A stretch of DNA of 43,635 bases. It comes from Verrucomicrobiia bacterium (GTDB taxonomy: Bacteria > Verrucomicrobiota > Verrucomicrobiia > Limisphaerales > UBA8199). Shown piece after piece: positions 28,317 to 36,274 of this stretch. Every line of letters begins with the position of its first letter. Position 1 is the stretch's first letter. A model generated the notes under the pieces. The model had not been told where the DNA came from, did not search any database, and was given only the letters and a program-made list of their open reading frames with translations. Made by a program: the position numbers and the translations under genes. The stretch is from NCBI GenBank assembly GCA_035946615.1, contig DASYZB010000096.1, positions 1 to 43,635 on the forward strand. Direction: 5' to 3'.

Positions 28317-29591
28317 CTACAATTCCCGCCAATCGTCGGCGCCGTAGCCCTTCATTGGCCCCGCGTTGAGCAGATTCTCGTCGTAATGGAAATTGAAATG
28401 GCCATTGATGCTGATGGTGTTCGCAACGACTGAGCCGACAACGTTGTAGGTGCTGCTTCCGCCCCCACCGAGACTGAAGGCAGCCTCCGGGGCGTAGAGA
28501 GTCCCGGTAAAGGAGGAATTGCCGCTGAAATTAATCGAGGTGTTATTGGTGGTTCCGAAATAATTGAGGTTGCCGGCGTTGCCCCCATCGACCGTGCTGG
28601 CGCCCGAAAGAGTAAAACTGGGACCAGCCATATAGATGACGAGATGACCCGCATCAGTCCCTGGACCAGCGACACGGATGTTACTGGGGCTGGCATTGCC
28701 CGTCAGCAAAAGCCGGACATCGGAATTGGTGCCGACATAGAGGTTGCCGGTCAGGTTGTTCACTTGGTAATCGCCGCTGCTGACGGTGATGACGTATTGA
28801 TAGCTGACGCCATTGATGACGGAGGGGACGCCGAGGGGCGCCAGGGGCAGCCAGGTCGTTTGCGGAAGCGCGACGTCGCCGAAATCCGCGTTGAAATTGT
28901 AATAGACGTCGCCGGTGATCGTTCCATTTTTGCTGATACTGTTGGTGCCCGTGGGGCTCAGATACACGTTGCCGTTCACATTGCCATTGTTGACGTTGAT
29001 GATGCCCTCGGAGCTGGCAATGTCCCCATTCGTGCTGGTCTTGGCGGGGTCATAGAGACCGCCGGTGCTCAGGTTTGTATTGGCCGAATTGAAGCTGTCG
29101 GTATTAACACCATTGCCATTAAAGTTGATATTGTATTTGGCAGCCATCGCAACGGTGAACAAAGGAATATTGGTGGTGGTCACGAGTAACGTGCGGCTCA
29201 GGGTAGCGGCTAAAGAAGCTACCGCGACATAACCTGTCGAGTAAATGACCGGGCAGGAATCGGTGGTGTACTCAACACTGTAGGACCCGCTGCTCAGGGC
29301 GCGCGACATGGGCCCGTAAATCCCGCCCGAGGGTTGCCCCCAACCATTGGCCGCGCGGTCGATCACCGGCTGGGGCGTGGCGGGGTTTAGTTGAGCTAAA
29401 GCCTCTTCCACTCCCGACTCGGCGATGCCCAGGGCTGAATTCCAGGCCTGCGAGCGCGCCAGCATGTTGCGTTGGGTGCGGCTCAGGTTCAGGTAATAAA
29501 ACAAAAACAGACCCAGAGCACCGGCGATTACAAGAGTAAGGATCAAAACATTCCCTTGCTCTGAAGATCGAAATCCAACTGTTCTTTTCAT
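28317..29591 (-). CDS. PilX-like minor pilin/adhesin-type protein
   Basis: 424 residues from ATG 29591. The N-terminus SSEQGNVLILTLVIAGALG is a single helix (about 15-34) like PilX/GspK-type minor pilins, followed by the helical segment LARSQAWNSALGIAESGVEE. The large remainder is Asn/Ser/Gly-rich and beta-rich (NINFNGNGVNTDSF, GGNAGNLNYFGTTNNTS, FSGNSSFTGTLYAPEAAFSL), like the polymer-binding domains seen in PilX-type tip proteins. An earlier start, 7 codons upstream, is possible. It lies 1.6 kb from the gsp pseudopilin operon but on the other strand, so it may be an accessory tip component of a pilus or secretion system (inference). Confidence 0.7.
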   Translation of the reverse strand: MKRTVGFRSSEQGNVLILTLVIAGALGLFLFYYLNLSRTQRNMLARSQAWNSALGIAESGVEEALAQLNPATPQPVIDRAANGWGQPSGGIYGPMSRALSSGSYSVEYTTDSCPVIYSTGYVAVASLAATLSRTLLVTTTNIPLFTVAMAAKYNINFNGNGVNTDSFNSANTNLSTGGLYDPAKTSTNGDIASSEGIINVNNGNVNGNVYLSPTGTNSISKNGTITGDVYYNFNADFGDVALPQTTWLPLAPLGVPSVINGVSYQYVITVSSGDYQVNNLTGNLYVGTNSDVRLLLTGNASPSNIRVAGPGTDAGHLVIYMAGPSFTLSGASTVDGGNAGNLNYFGTTNNTSINFSGNSSFTGTLYAPEAAFSLGGGGSSTYNVVGSVVANTISINGHFNFHYDENLLNAGPMKGYGADDWREL

Positions 29592-29788
29592 GCCACAATC
29601 CAATTTCTCCACGCTTGGCTCCGCCTGGATTGAGCCAGCGCAGGTTCCAATGCAGGCGCCAATAGCTGATCTGTCCCGCTTATTAATCTTGAAGCAGCAA
29701 GTGCAATGCCGAAGACAAAAGAAAACTGAGGGAAAAAGGGGTACTACTGGGCACTCTTGGTGGTTTACCAGGGCGGCTGCAGGGAGTT

Positions 29789-30337
29789 TTACTGGACGCT
29801 TTTTTCGGCTTTATGGGCGTCGCTCCGTTTACCCAATCCGCCTGGGCGCCCAATCCCGAGATAGGGGCGCCCGAGACCCACAGTGGACTGACCAATACCG
29901 ATGGTGGACTGGCCGATGCCGATCGTGGACTGGCCAATTCCGATGGTGGACTGCCCAATACCGATCATGGACTGGCCGATGGCGACATTGGATAATGGCC
30001 GGGTTCCCTGAGTCTGCTGGGAGCCAGTCCAGCCCTGCCAGGCCCCATGGTTTCTCAAGCGGCGTTGGCCTGTACCGAACAGGGGACGAATTCCTCCGGC
30101 AGTATTATCAGGCTGAGAATCCGAAACAGCTACCGGGGCCGCGATGTCAGTGGGACCGTTAACGAAGGGGCTGTAGGGGACCCAGATTCCGTTCTGATAG
30201 GTCTGCCATTGATTATCGTGCCAGAAGACTGTGGGTTGGCCGATAATAGTAGATTGTTCGCTTCCCGCGCGGCTTGCCGATGAGCCGAGCACAAAGATAG
30301 CAGCCAGAACACTCAGCCGTAGAATCGAGCAACTCAT
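29789..30337 (-). CDS. exported protein with heptapeptide repeats
   Basis: 182 residues; function not recognised. Signal peptide MSCSILRLSVLAAIFVLGSS, cleaved near SRAGS. The segment QPTVFWHDNQWQTYQNGIWV resembles small exported proteins with a YXXXXWxxYxNGxWxPY pattern. The C-terminal half carries five near-identical heptapeptides (I-G-I-G-Q-S-T type) encoded by the 21-bp tandem repeats at 29883-29987, then Gly/Pro/Arg-rich IGRPGGLGKRSD. Repeat number probably varies between strains. A good sigma-70 promoter lies just upstream. Confidence 0.65.
   Translation of the reverse strand: MSCSILRLSVLAAIFVLGSSASRAGSEQSTIIGQPTVFWHDNQWQTYQNGIWVPYSPFVNGPTDIAAPVAVSDSQPDNTAGGIRPLFGTGQRRLRNHGAWQGWTGSQQTQGTRPLSNVAIGQSMIGIGQSTIGIGQSTIGIGQSTIGIGQSTVGLGRPYLGIGRPGGLGKRSDAHKAEKSVQ
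29883..29987. repeat. five 21-bp in-frame tandem repeats
   Basis: Units begin at 29883, 29904, 29925, 29946 and 29967 with the core GTGGACTGGCCRATNCCGAT. They are in frame in the minus-strand gene and encode the heptad I-G-I-G-Q-S-T. Units differ at 2-5 positions, mostly at codon third bases, which points to selection on the peptide rather than a very recent expansion. Confidence 0.85.
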
Positions 30338-30350
30338 AATTTATGCTGAT

Positions 30351-30379
30351 AATATAACACGGATCATTCGGTTATCCAA
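30351..30379 (-). promoter_or_regulatory. sigma-70 promoter for the heptad-repeat gene
   Basis: On the minus strand TTGGAT (30379-30374), 17-base spacer, TATATT (30356-30351). The predicted transcription start is near 30344, only about 7 bases before ATG 30337, so the mRNA would be almost leaderless. Boxes and spacing are close to consensus. Confidence 0.45.
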
Positions 30380-30454
30380 AGCAATCCAGGCCAGTATTTG
30401 TTCGGATAATCGGAGCCTCCTGACGTCCGCTCCTACAAAGGCGCTCGAGGCTGT

Positions 30455-30910
30455 TCAGCGGGAGATATCGGTCTGGCGCAGCGTGCGGAACTGGTTGCGG
30501 CGGAGGGTCTGCTCGGCCATTTCATTATCCTCAACGCTCAGGCCGATGATGGATTTGCCCTGCGGGTGGGGAATGAAGGTATAGAGATAATTAATGTTCA
30601 ATTCCGCCTGCAACAACGCGGACATCAGCCGGCGCAGGTCCGTGCTGTCGGCTTCGACCGCCACCAGCTTGCTTTCTGAAAATGGAAAACCCTCTCGAAA
30701 GAGCAGCTCCCGGGCCTGTTCCGGATCGTCCACCACCACCCGGATAATGGCGCTATCGGTGGTGTCCAGCACGGTCAGCGCCAGGACGTGGACGTTGTGG
30801 GCTGCGAAAAGGCCGATCAAATCATGAAGACGCCCCAAGCGGTTTGGGGTAAAAACCGAGAATTGGACAATGGCGTCGGGCCGCCTGCCCTGTGTTGTCT
30901 CGAGCGGCAT
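30455..30910 (-). CDS. tandem ACT-domain protein
   Basis: 151 residues. Two ACT-like units: residues 14-80 (VQFSVFTPNRLGRLHDLIGL, followed by HNVHVLALTVLDTTDSAI) and about 84-146 (VAVEADSTDLRRLMSALLQA then ELNINYLYTFI). The first follows the ACT ligand pattern NRLGRLHDL. There is no catalytic domain, so it is likely a small-molecule (amino acid) sensor or regulatory subunit; related stand-alone ACT proteins lie near acetolactate synthase or aspartokinase genes, but none is adjacent here. The neighbour upstream is the cloverleaf repeat. Confidence 0.75.
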   Translation of the reverse strand: MPLETTQGRRPDAIVQFSVFTPNRLGRLHDLIGLFAAHNVHVLALTVLDTTDSAIIRVVVDDPEQARELLFREGFPFSESKLVAVEADSTDLRRLMSALLQAELNINYLYTFIPHPQGKSIIGLSVEDNEMAEQTLRRNQFRTLRQTDISR

Positions 30911-30976
30911 AACTCCTCATATTACCACAAAACCAGGCACACTCCACCGGCAACAGGGCCACAGGCGTAATCGGTT

Positions 30977-31057
30977 AGTGACGGCGGGCGCTGCCGCCTA
31001 AAGGCGGCGTTCCGCGCGTCCGGAACGCCGGCTTCAGCCGGCAACCCCGCAGTCACT
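30977..31057. repeat. cloverleaf palindromic element
   Basis: Outer stem AGTGAC plus GCGGG (30977-30988) pairs with CCCGC plus GTCACT (31046-31057) across one G/A mismatch. Inside are three hairpins: GCCGCC/GGCGGC with loop TAAA (30993-31008), GTTCCG/CGGAAC with a 6-base loop (31009-31026) and GCCGGC/GCCGGC with loop TTCA (31027-31042). The arrangement is a four-way junction at DNA or RNA level. It sits in the 256-base gap between the ACT gene and gspF. Intergenic multi-hairpin units of this kind are typical of REP/MITE-type dispersed repeats; no transposase or direct flanking duplication was seen. Confidence 0.7.
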
Positions 31058-31109
31058 GAGGCATTACCCACAGGCGGTCTCGGGACATTGGGACATTTAA
31101 AAAAGCAGC

Positions 31110-31137
31110 TTGGAATAACGCAACTTTCCGCTAAATT
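31110..31137 (+). promoter_or_regulatory. candidate promoter of the gspF-bioD operon
   Basis: TTGGAA (31110-31115), 16-base spacer, TAAATT (31132-31137), 29 bases before gspF. It lies in an AT-rich patch unlike the surrounding DNA. Found by eye. Confidence 0.3.
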
Positions 31138-31166
31138 TGTGGTTTAAGTAAAAGAAGCTAATTTGT

Positions 31167-32441
31167 ATGCCACAGTTTTCCTACAAAGCGCGCCGCCGTT
31201 CCGGCGAGGTGGTCGAAGGCATGATGGAGGTCGCCGACCGCTCGGCGGCTTTGATCCAAATCGAACGCCTCGGCTTGTTTCCTGTTGCTGTGGATGCGGC
31301 TAAAGGGGCTGCTCTAGCAATACCCGACCGGCCAGGCCGGCAGAAAACCGATTGGCGCGCTCTGCTGCCTCCGGCCTTGCGCACCGCTCTGACGCAGAAA
31401 CGCAAACCCAAGCTGCAGGAATTAGCCACTTTCACCCAGCAATTAGCCAACCTGCTGCACTCAGGCATGCCGCTGACGGTTGCCCTCAACAGCATGACAC
31501 ATCTGGAGACCCGCGGTATTCCGGCTGATGTGAGCCGCGAATTGCGCCAGGACGTCATGGAGGGGCGCAGTTTGTCCGATGCAATGGCCAAGCAGCCGCG
31601 CATTTTCTCCGACCTTTACATAAACATGGTGCGCGCCGGTGAATCCAGCGGCGCCCTGGTCGAGGTCCTGCGCCGCATGGCCGACCATTTCGAGCGCTTT
31701 GCCCAAGTCCAGGCCAAGTTTACATCCGCCCTGATTTACCCGGCCTTTGTCACCGTTATCGGTGTTGGCATCATGTTCTTTTTCATGACTTACATGCTGC
31801 CCAAGTTCATGACCATTTTTCAGGGAATTAACGTGCCGTTGCCCGTGATAACCCAGATGCTCATCAGCATCAGCCATTTGTTCTCCGCTTATTGGTGGCT
31901 CATGCTGATTGTCATCGCGGCGGTGGTGATTCTGTTTAAGCGATTCCAGGCCACCACCGAGGGCCGGCGCAAGCTCGATCAATGGAAGATGAAGGCCCCC
32001 GTGTTTGGGAAGGTGGTCAAGCTGAACATCTTCGGCCAGTTCGCGCGGACGCTCTCGACCTTGCTGGAGAACGGCGTGCCGGTGCTCACCGCGCTCAAGA
32101 TTACCGAGCAGATCATCCCCAATTCAGTCGTCAAAGAGGCTATTGCCAAAACGCGCGAGGAGGTCACCGATGGAAAGACAATCGCCCAGCCTCTGGCGCG
32201 CAGCAAAATCTTTCCCCAATTGATGGTCGATTTGGTGAAGATTGGGGAGGACACCGGGGATGTGCCCGGCGCGTTGAAGAATGTGGCTGATACGTATGAG
32301 AATGAACTCAATATCGCCCTGCGGGTGATGACCAACATGATCGAGCCGGTGATGATCATTGTCATGGCCGCGGGCGTTGGGTTCCTGCTCCTGGCCGTCC
32401 TCTCGGCGATGTTTGCCATCACCGCTAATATTGCGAGGTAG
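31167..32441 (+). CDS. gspF: type II secretion inner-membrane platform protein GspF
   Basis: 424 residues. N-terminal cytoplasmic domain begins MPQFSYKARRRSGEVVEG, as in GspF/PilC. Two T2SSF domains follow: residues about 90-215 (LATFTQQLANLLHSGMPLTV) and about 290-415 (FGQFARTLSTLLENGVPVLT), each with a membrane helix after it. The last helix is MIEPVMIIVMAAGVGFLLLA. It is the first of a tightly packed run gspF-H-I-J-K. No gspE or gspG lies in the window; they must be elsewhere. PilC of type IV pili is the main alternative, but the downstream pseudopilins favour secretion. Confidence 0.92.
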   Translation: MPQFSYKARRRSGEVVEGMMEVADRSAALIQIERLGLFPVAVDAAKGAALAIPDRPGRQKTDWRALLPPALRTALTQKRKPKLQELATFTQQLANLLHSGMPLTVALNSMTHLETRGIPADVSRELRQDVMEGRSLSDAMAKQPRIFSDLYINMVRAGESSGALVEVLRRMADHFERFAQVQAKFTSALIYPAFVTVIGVGIMFFFMTYMLPKFMTIFQGINVPLPVITQMLISISHLFSAYWWLMLIVIAAVVILFKRFQATTEGRRKLDQWKMKAPVFGKVVKLNIFGQFARTLSTLLENGVPVLTALKITEQIIPNSVVKEAIAKTREEVTDGKTIAQPLARSKIFPQLMVDLVKIGEDTGDVPGALKNVADTYENELNIALRVMTNMIEPVMIIVMAAGVGFLLLAVLSAMFAITANIAR

Positions 32442-32446
32442 GCTGC

Positions 32447-33082
32447 ATGAGGCGATTGCTCAAGCTCCAAAGGTCTTGCGACCGGCTGCCGGCCCAGGAT
32501 TCGAAACGGAGCGCGTTGGAAGGGCGCGGTGCGTTCACGCTCATCGAAATCATGGTGGTCATCGGCATCATGGGCATCCTGCTTGCCTTGGGTGTGCCGC
32601 TCGTTTACAACGTCCGCCATCGCGCACCCATGGTCCAGGCGCTGCGCGACGTGCAGGAGGTCCTGAGCAACGCGCGAGCACGGTCCATTTTGCAGGGACG
32701 GGAAGTCGATGTGCTTTTTTTCCCCAAGGAGCGGCGTCTGGAGGTGGCTGCCGCCGTGGGAATGACCAACGCCGCGCCTGTGGTCGATGGGGCGGACAAC
32801 CCGGTAGCCGTCAACGCTGCTCCGGTAGCCTCCGGTTCCGGCTTGTCGGCTCAGATTTCTGACCGGGTGGCGATTGACATGCTGGATATAAACCTGACTG
32901 AGTACAAGGACGCCGAACGGGCGCGAGTGCGGTTCAATCCCAACGGCACGTGTGATGAGATGACCCTCATCCTGCGCTCAGAGAAGAACGAGCAGGAAGG
33001 CATCAGCCTTGAGATTACCACCGGTCTGGCCTCGGTTCTCAATCAGGAGGACCTACAGAATCTGCGCTCGGGAAAGTTATGA
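32447..33082 (+). CDS. gspH: GspH-like minor pseudopilin
   Basis: 211 residues. A basic leader of about 28 residues is followed by the prepilin cleavage motif GRGAFTLIEIMVVIGIMGIL, with Glu5 after the cleavage Gly and a hydrophobic helix. The next part (VQALRDVQEVLSNARARSIL) is the usual amphipathic N-terminal helix, then a beta domain. Starts 5 bases after gspF and overlaps the next gene by 4 bases. The H assignment rests on order and motif; sequence in this family is weakly conserved. Confidence 0.8.
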   Translation: MRRLLKLQRSCDRLPAQDSKRSALEGRGAFTLIEIMVVIGIMGILLALGVPLVYNVRHRAPMVQALRDVQEVLSNARARSILQGREVDVLFFPKERRLEVAAAVGMTNAAPVVDGADNPVAVNAAPVASGSGLSAQISDRVAIDMLDINLTEYKDAERARVRFNPNGTCDEMTLILRSEKNEQEGISLEITTGLASVLNQEDLQNLRSGKL

Positions 33083-33513
33083 GTCGAATACAAAAACGGG
33101 ACGGCGGGCAAGCAGGCCGGGGAACCACCGCATTTACTCTCCTGGAGGTGATGATTGCCTGCGGCATCTTTTTTATGGTCACCTTCACCATCCTGGCCCT
33201 GGTCTCCAGCACCTTGCGCAATGCCCGGGCCTTGCAGCGCACGGATGTCGATGCCGGCATGGCCGCTGCCCAGATTTTCGAGACCATGAAAACCAACCGC
33301 CAGGACTCCGGTTCGCTCTCAGGCGATTTCGGCGATGCCTATCGGGATTACTCATGGGACGCCCAGTGGCAACCCTATGACACCAATGGCCTGCTCGAAG
33401 TCGATATTACCGTAAACCGGCATGGCACCCCGGCGCCCGTCGATTCGCTCGCCATCCTGGTTTATGATCCTAACGCCAAAGGCCAGTACGGGGTGAGGCC
33501 GTTTCAACCATGA
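33079..33513 (+). CDS. gspI: GspI-like minor pseudopilin
   Basis: 144 residues with prepilin motif TAFTLLEVMIACGIFFMVTF; the Gly at the expected cleavage site is replaced by a neighbouring small residue (GTTAFTLLE), which may alter processing. The rest (NARALQRTDVDAGMAAAQIF) is a helix, then a short beta region. The ATG overlaps the gspH stop codon by 4 bases. GspI normally nucleates the K-I-J tip complex. Confidence 0.78.
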   Translation: MSRIQKRDGGQAGRGTTAFTLLEVMIACGIFFMVTFTILALVSSTLRNARALQRTDVDAGMAAAQIFETMKTNRQDSGSLSGDFGDAYRDYSWDAQWQPYDTNGLLEVDITVNRHGTPAPVDSLAILVYDPNAKGQYGVRPFQP

Positions 33514-34331
33514 TTCTTGCGTTATTCAGCCGCCCCGCTGCCCGTGGCCAAACCACGTGCGGCGCCGGCGCCCCTTCCAAGTCCCGTCGAGGCGCTGGCT
33601 TTACGCTGGTTGAAATCCTGATTGCGATGGGCATTCTGAGCATGGTCCTGGCCGCCATTTACTCGACTTGGACGTCGATTTTACGAGCTACAAAGGTCGG
33701 CTTGGACGCTGCGGCAGCCGTTCAACGCGCGCGGATGGCCGCGCGAACCCTCGAAGAATCCCTTGGCTCAGCCCAATCCTTCGCGCTCAATCAGGACCTC
33801 TACGGATTCGTGGCACAAAATGGGAGTGACGCCTCGTTGAGCTTTGTCGCGCGCTTGTCCCAATCGTTTCCACGCAGTGGCAAGTTCGGCGCTTTTGATG
33901 TGCGGCGCGTGACCTTTTCACTCCAGCAAGGCGCCGATAACAGTTCCGAACTGGTTCTTCGGCAAAACCCGCTCCTGATGGACCCGGACATCGACGAAAA
34001 GGAACATCCGATTGTGCTGGCCAGGCACGTGAAGGAATTCAAAACCGAATTCTGGGACCCGCGCCTGCAGGATTGGACCGATGAGTGGCCCCAAACCAAC
34101 CAGCTTCCGACCATGGTGCGGGTCTCTCTGCAACTGGCCGATAACGCCCATACCAGCATTGTGGGGCAGGAGGTCACGCGGGTCGTCAGCCTGCCCGCTG
34201 TGACGGTTCAACCGGGCTGGCAAATGCCCATGCAACCCCCGGGCGTGCCGCCCGGCGCCTTGCAAAACGCAAATCCAAATAGCAACCCGCAGAATACGCC
34301 GCCGTTGCAGAATCCGCCTGTGCTGCGATGA
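33510..34331 (+). CDS. gspJ: GspJ-like minor pseudopilin
   Basis: 273 residues with prepilin motif RGAGFTLVEILIAMGILSMV after a 30-residue leader. The beta domain is long, with QQGADNSSELVLRQNPLLMD and FKTEFWDPRLQDWTDEWPQT, the latter matching GspJ proteins. The proline/glutamine/asparagine-rich tail (from about 245) is longer than usual. The start overlaps gspI by 4 bases. Confidence 0.85.
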   Translation: MILALFSRPAARGQTTCGAGAPSKSRRGAGFTLVEILIAMGILSMVLAAIYSTWTSILRATKVGLDAAAAVQRARMAARTLEESLGSAQSFALNQDLYGFVAQNGSDASLSFVARLSQSFPRSGKFGAFDVRRVTFSLQQGADNSSELVLRQNPLLMDPDIDEKEHPIVLARHVKEFKTEFWDPRLQDWTDEWPQTNQLPTMVRVSLQLADNAHTSIVGQEVTRVVSLPAVTVQPGWQMPMQPPGVPPGALQNANPNSNPQNTPPLQNPPVLR

Positions 34332-35500
34332 AGCTTTGTCCTATCACTTCCAGAGGTTGCGAGGTGTCAAGCCGGCATCAGATTGGGTTTGCTGCTCCGG
34401 TTGGTGTTCCACCCTGTCCTGTGGCCCATGGTTCTCGACAGGGCATCGCCCTCATCATCGTGATGATTTCGGTTTTCGTGTTGATGGTCCTCGCGGGCGG
34501 CTTTGCCTATTCGATGAGGGTCGAAACACGGCTCGCGCGCAACACCAGCAGCGAGACTGAATTGGAATGGATGGGGCGTTCCACAGTCGAATACACTCGC
34601 TGGGTTCTGGCTAATTCTCTGCTCGACCCCCAGAGGCCATGGGACTCTTTGGACCAACCCTGGGCTACGGGCCATGGGTTCCTGGGGCCGTCCAATGCCC
34701 CGATTGCCCAGGTCCAGAATCCGCTTCCGTTCAGGAAAGGAACGGCTACCTGGAAGATAACCGACCTCGAGAGCAGAATTAATATCAACCAGGCAAACGA
34801 GCCTCTGCTTCAGCAGTGCCTCATGGGCATGGGAGTGGACGCCGGCCAGATGACGCCCATCGTCAACTCGATTCTCGATTGGATTGACCGCGACGACCAG
34901 CCTCACGTCGAAGGCGCCGAGAGCGAGTACTACCAAAGCCTCAGCCCGCCTTATTACGCGAAAAACGGGCCTATCGACGACCTTTCCGAGTTGCTGCTTA
35001 TCAAGGGCGTCACGCCCGATCTCTTCTGGGGGCCTGCCTCGACGAACCACGCTCCAGGAATTTTTTTGCCGCGGATTGACCGCTCAGCCGCTCCAAATGT
35101 GCCCGCCGGCTATCCTTTCGGCCTTGTCGATATCTTCACGCCCCTCTCGACGGGCAGAGTCAACATCAACACCGCCTCGGAACCCGTCCTCCAGGTTCTA
35201 TTAAACGGGGATGCGATGGCCGCTCAACGTTTGATGGAGGTCGTACGTTCCAATACAGGCGCTGATGGCAACGCCATGCCCGTCGGCAGCCCCGGCTTCG
35301 GTGTTCCGGACGCCCTGGTCAGCGCCGGTTTGAGCCGGCAGGCCGCCATGGCCGCCAGCATGTACTTCGTCACCCGCAGTTCGACTTTTAAGGTGACAGT
35401 GGATGCGGAAATCAACGGCTACCACCGCACTTTCGTAGCTATCCTCGGCCGAATGAACCAGAACGATGTGAAGGTTTTGAACTTCTACTGGAAGGACTGA
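34328..35500 (+). CDS. gspK: GspK minor pseudopilin
   Basis: 390 residues. After a 36-residue leader comes RQGIALIIVMISVFVLMVLA, lacking Glu5 as GspK does. The helical domain carries ITDLESRININQANEPLLQQ, NSILDWIDRDDQPHVEGAES (alpha domain with SAM-like insertion) and LSTGRVNINTASEPVLQVLL. GspK caps the pseudopilus tip with GspI and GspJ. The start overlaps gspJ by 4 bases, and bioD is coupled at its stop codon. Confidence 0.9.
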   Translation: MKLCPITSRGCEVSSRHQIGFAAPVGVPPCPVAHGSRQGIALIIVMISVFVLMVLAGGFAYSMRVETRLARNTSSETELEWMGRSTVEYTRWVLANSLLDPQRPWDSLDQPWATGHGFLGPSNAPIAQVQNPLPFRKGTATWKITDLESRININQANEPLLQQCLMGMGVDAGQMTPIVNSILDWIDRDDQPHVEGAESEYYQSLSPPYYAKNGPIDDLSELLLIKGVTPDLFWGPASTNHAPGIFLPRIDRSAAPNVPAGYPFGLVDIFTPLSTGRVNINTASEPVLQVLLNGDAMAAQRLMEVVRSNTGADGNAMPVGSPGFGVPDALVSAGLSRQAAMAASMYFVTRSSTFKVTVDAEINGYHRTFVAILGRMNQNDVKVLNFYWKD

Positions 35501-36210
35501 GAACCAAAATCATCTTCATCACCGGCGCAGATACGGGGGTCGGCAAGACTTTGCTGACATCGCTGCTCCTGGCTCATTTGCGGTCCCTTGGCGGGCAGGC
35601 CTTGGCCATGAAACCCTTTTGCTCGGGCGACCGGGCGGACGCCAGGCTGCTCCGTTCCCTTCAGGGCAATGAACTCACGCTCGATGAAATCAATCCTTTC
35701 TATTTCCGCCAGCCGGTCGCCCCATGGGTTGCTGCGCGAAATCATAGCCGCGCAATTGCGCTGTCTGAGGTCCTGAAGCCCATTCGACGCATTCAGGCTC
35801 GTTGCGATTGGCTTCTCGTTGAGGGGATTGGTGGGGTGCTGGTGCCGTTGGGCGAGGACTTTAGCGTGCTGGACCTCATCGGCTCGATGGCCGGCGATGT
35901 TCTGGTGGTAGCTCGAAATCGGGTCGGAGTCATTAATCATACCCTTCTTACCATTCGAGCGCTCAAAACCGCCGTTTGCGCCAACCGACGCACTCAGGTG
36001 ATCCTGATGGGGACACGGAAACCAGACGTTTCCTCACGCACCAACGCGGAGGTTCTTTCCTCACTGCTACCCAGAGTCCCCATATTCTGTATTCCATTCC
36101 TGGGTGCGCAGTGTCGTTCCGCGCGGTCCGACAGGACCGTAAGCCATCAAATCCAAGAGACTCTTTCCCGAATTCTTGATCACCCATTGGGGGCGCACCA
36201 AGCCGTTTAG
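35497..36210 (+). CDS. bioD: dethiobiotin synthetase with a non-ATG start
   Basis: 237 residues if started at CTG 35497, which overlaps the gspK stop (C-TGA). This start is required to keep the P-loop TGADTGVGKT (residues 9-18); the first ATG at 35551 would remove it. Other motifs: KPFCSGDRADARLL (substrate lysine region), LLVEGIGGVLVPL (BioD EGxGG). The enzyme makes the ureido ring of dethiobiotin from DAPA, CO2 and ATP. No other biotin genes are nearby. It is the last gene of the gsp run and ends 65 bases before ndk on the opposite strand. Alternatives for the start (ATC or CTG 35488) are less likely. Confidence 0.85.
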   Translation: MRTKIIFITGADTGVGKTLLTSLLLAHLRSLGGQALAMKPFCSGDRADARLLRSLQGNELTLDEINPFYFRQPVAPWVAARNHSRAIALSEVLKPIRRIQARCDWLLVEGIGGVLVPLGEDFSVLDLIGSMAGDVLVVARNRVGVINHTLLTIRALKTAVCANRRTQVILMGTRKPDVSSRTNAEVLSSLLPRVPIFCIPFLGAQCRSARSDRTVSHQIQETLSRILDHPLGAHQAV

Positions 36211-36274
36211 AGGAGAGACTCCTTACGTCGTCTCCTACACTCAGGAATGGCGGCTCGTTGCTTCGACTCTGTCA

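Noticed and set aside
29883-29987. CRISPR array
   Set aside because: Repeats are contiguous 21-mers without spacers, and they are in frame within a coding gene.
30977-31057. Reading the cloverleaf as a tRNA
   Set aside because: No anticodon arm, T-loop consensus or CCA-compatible acceptor; arm loops do not fit.
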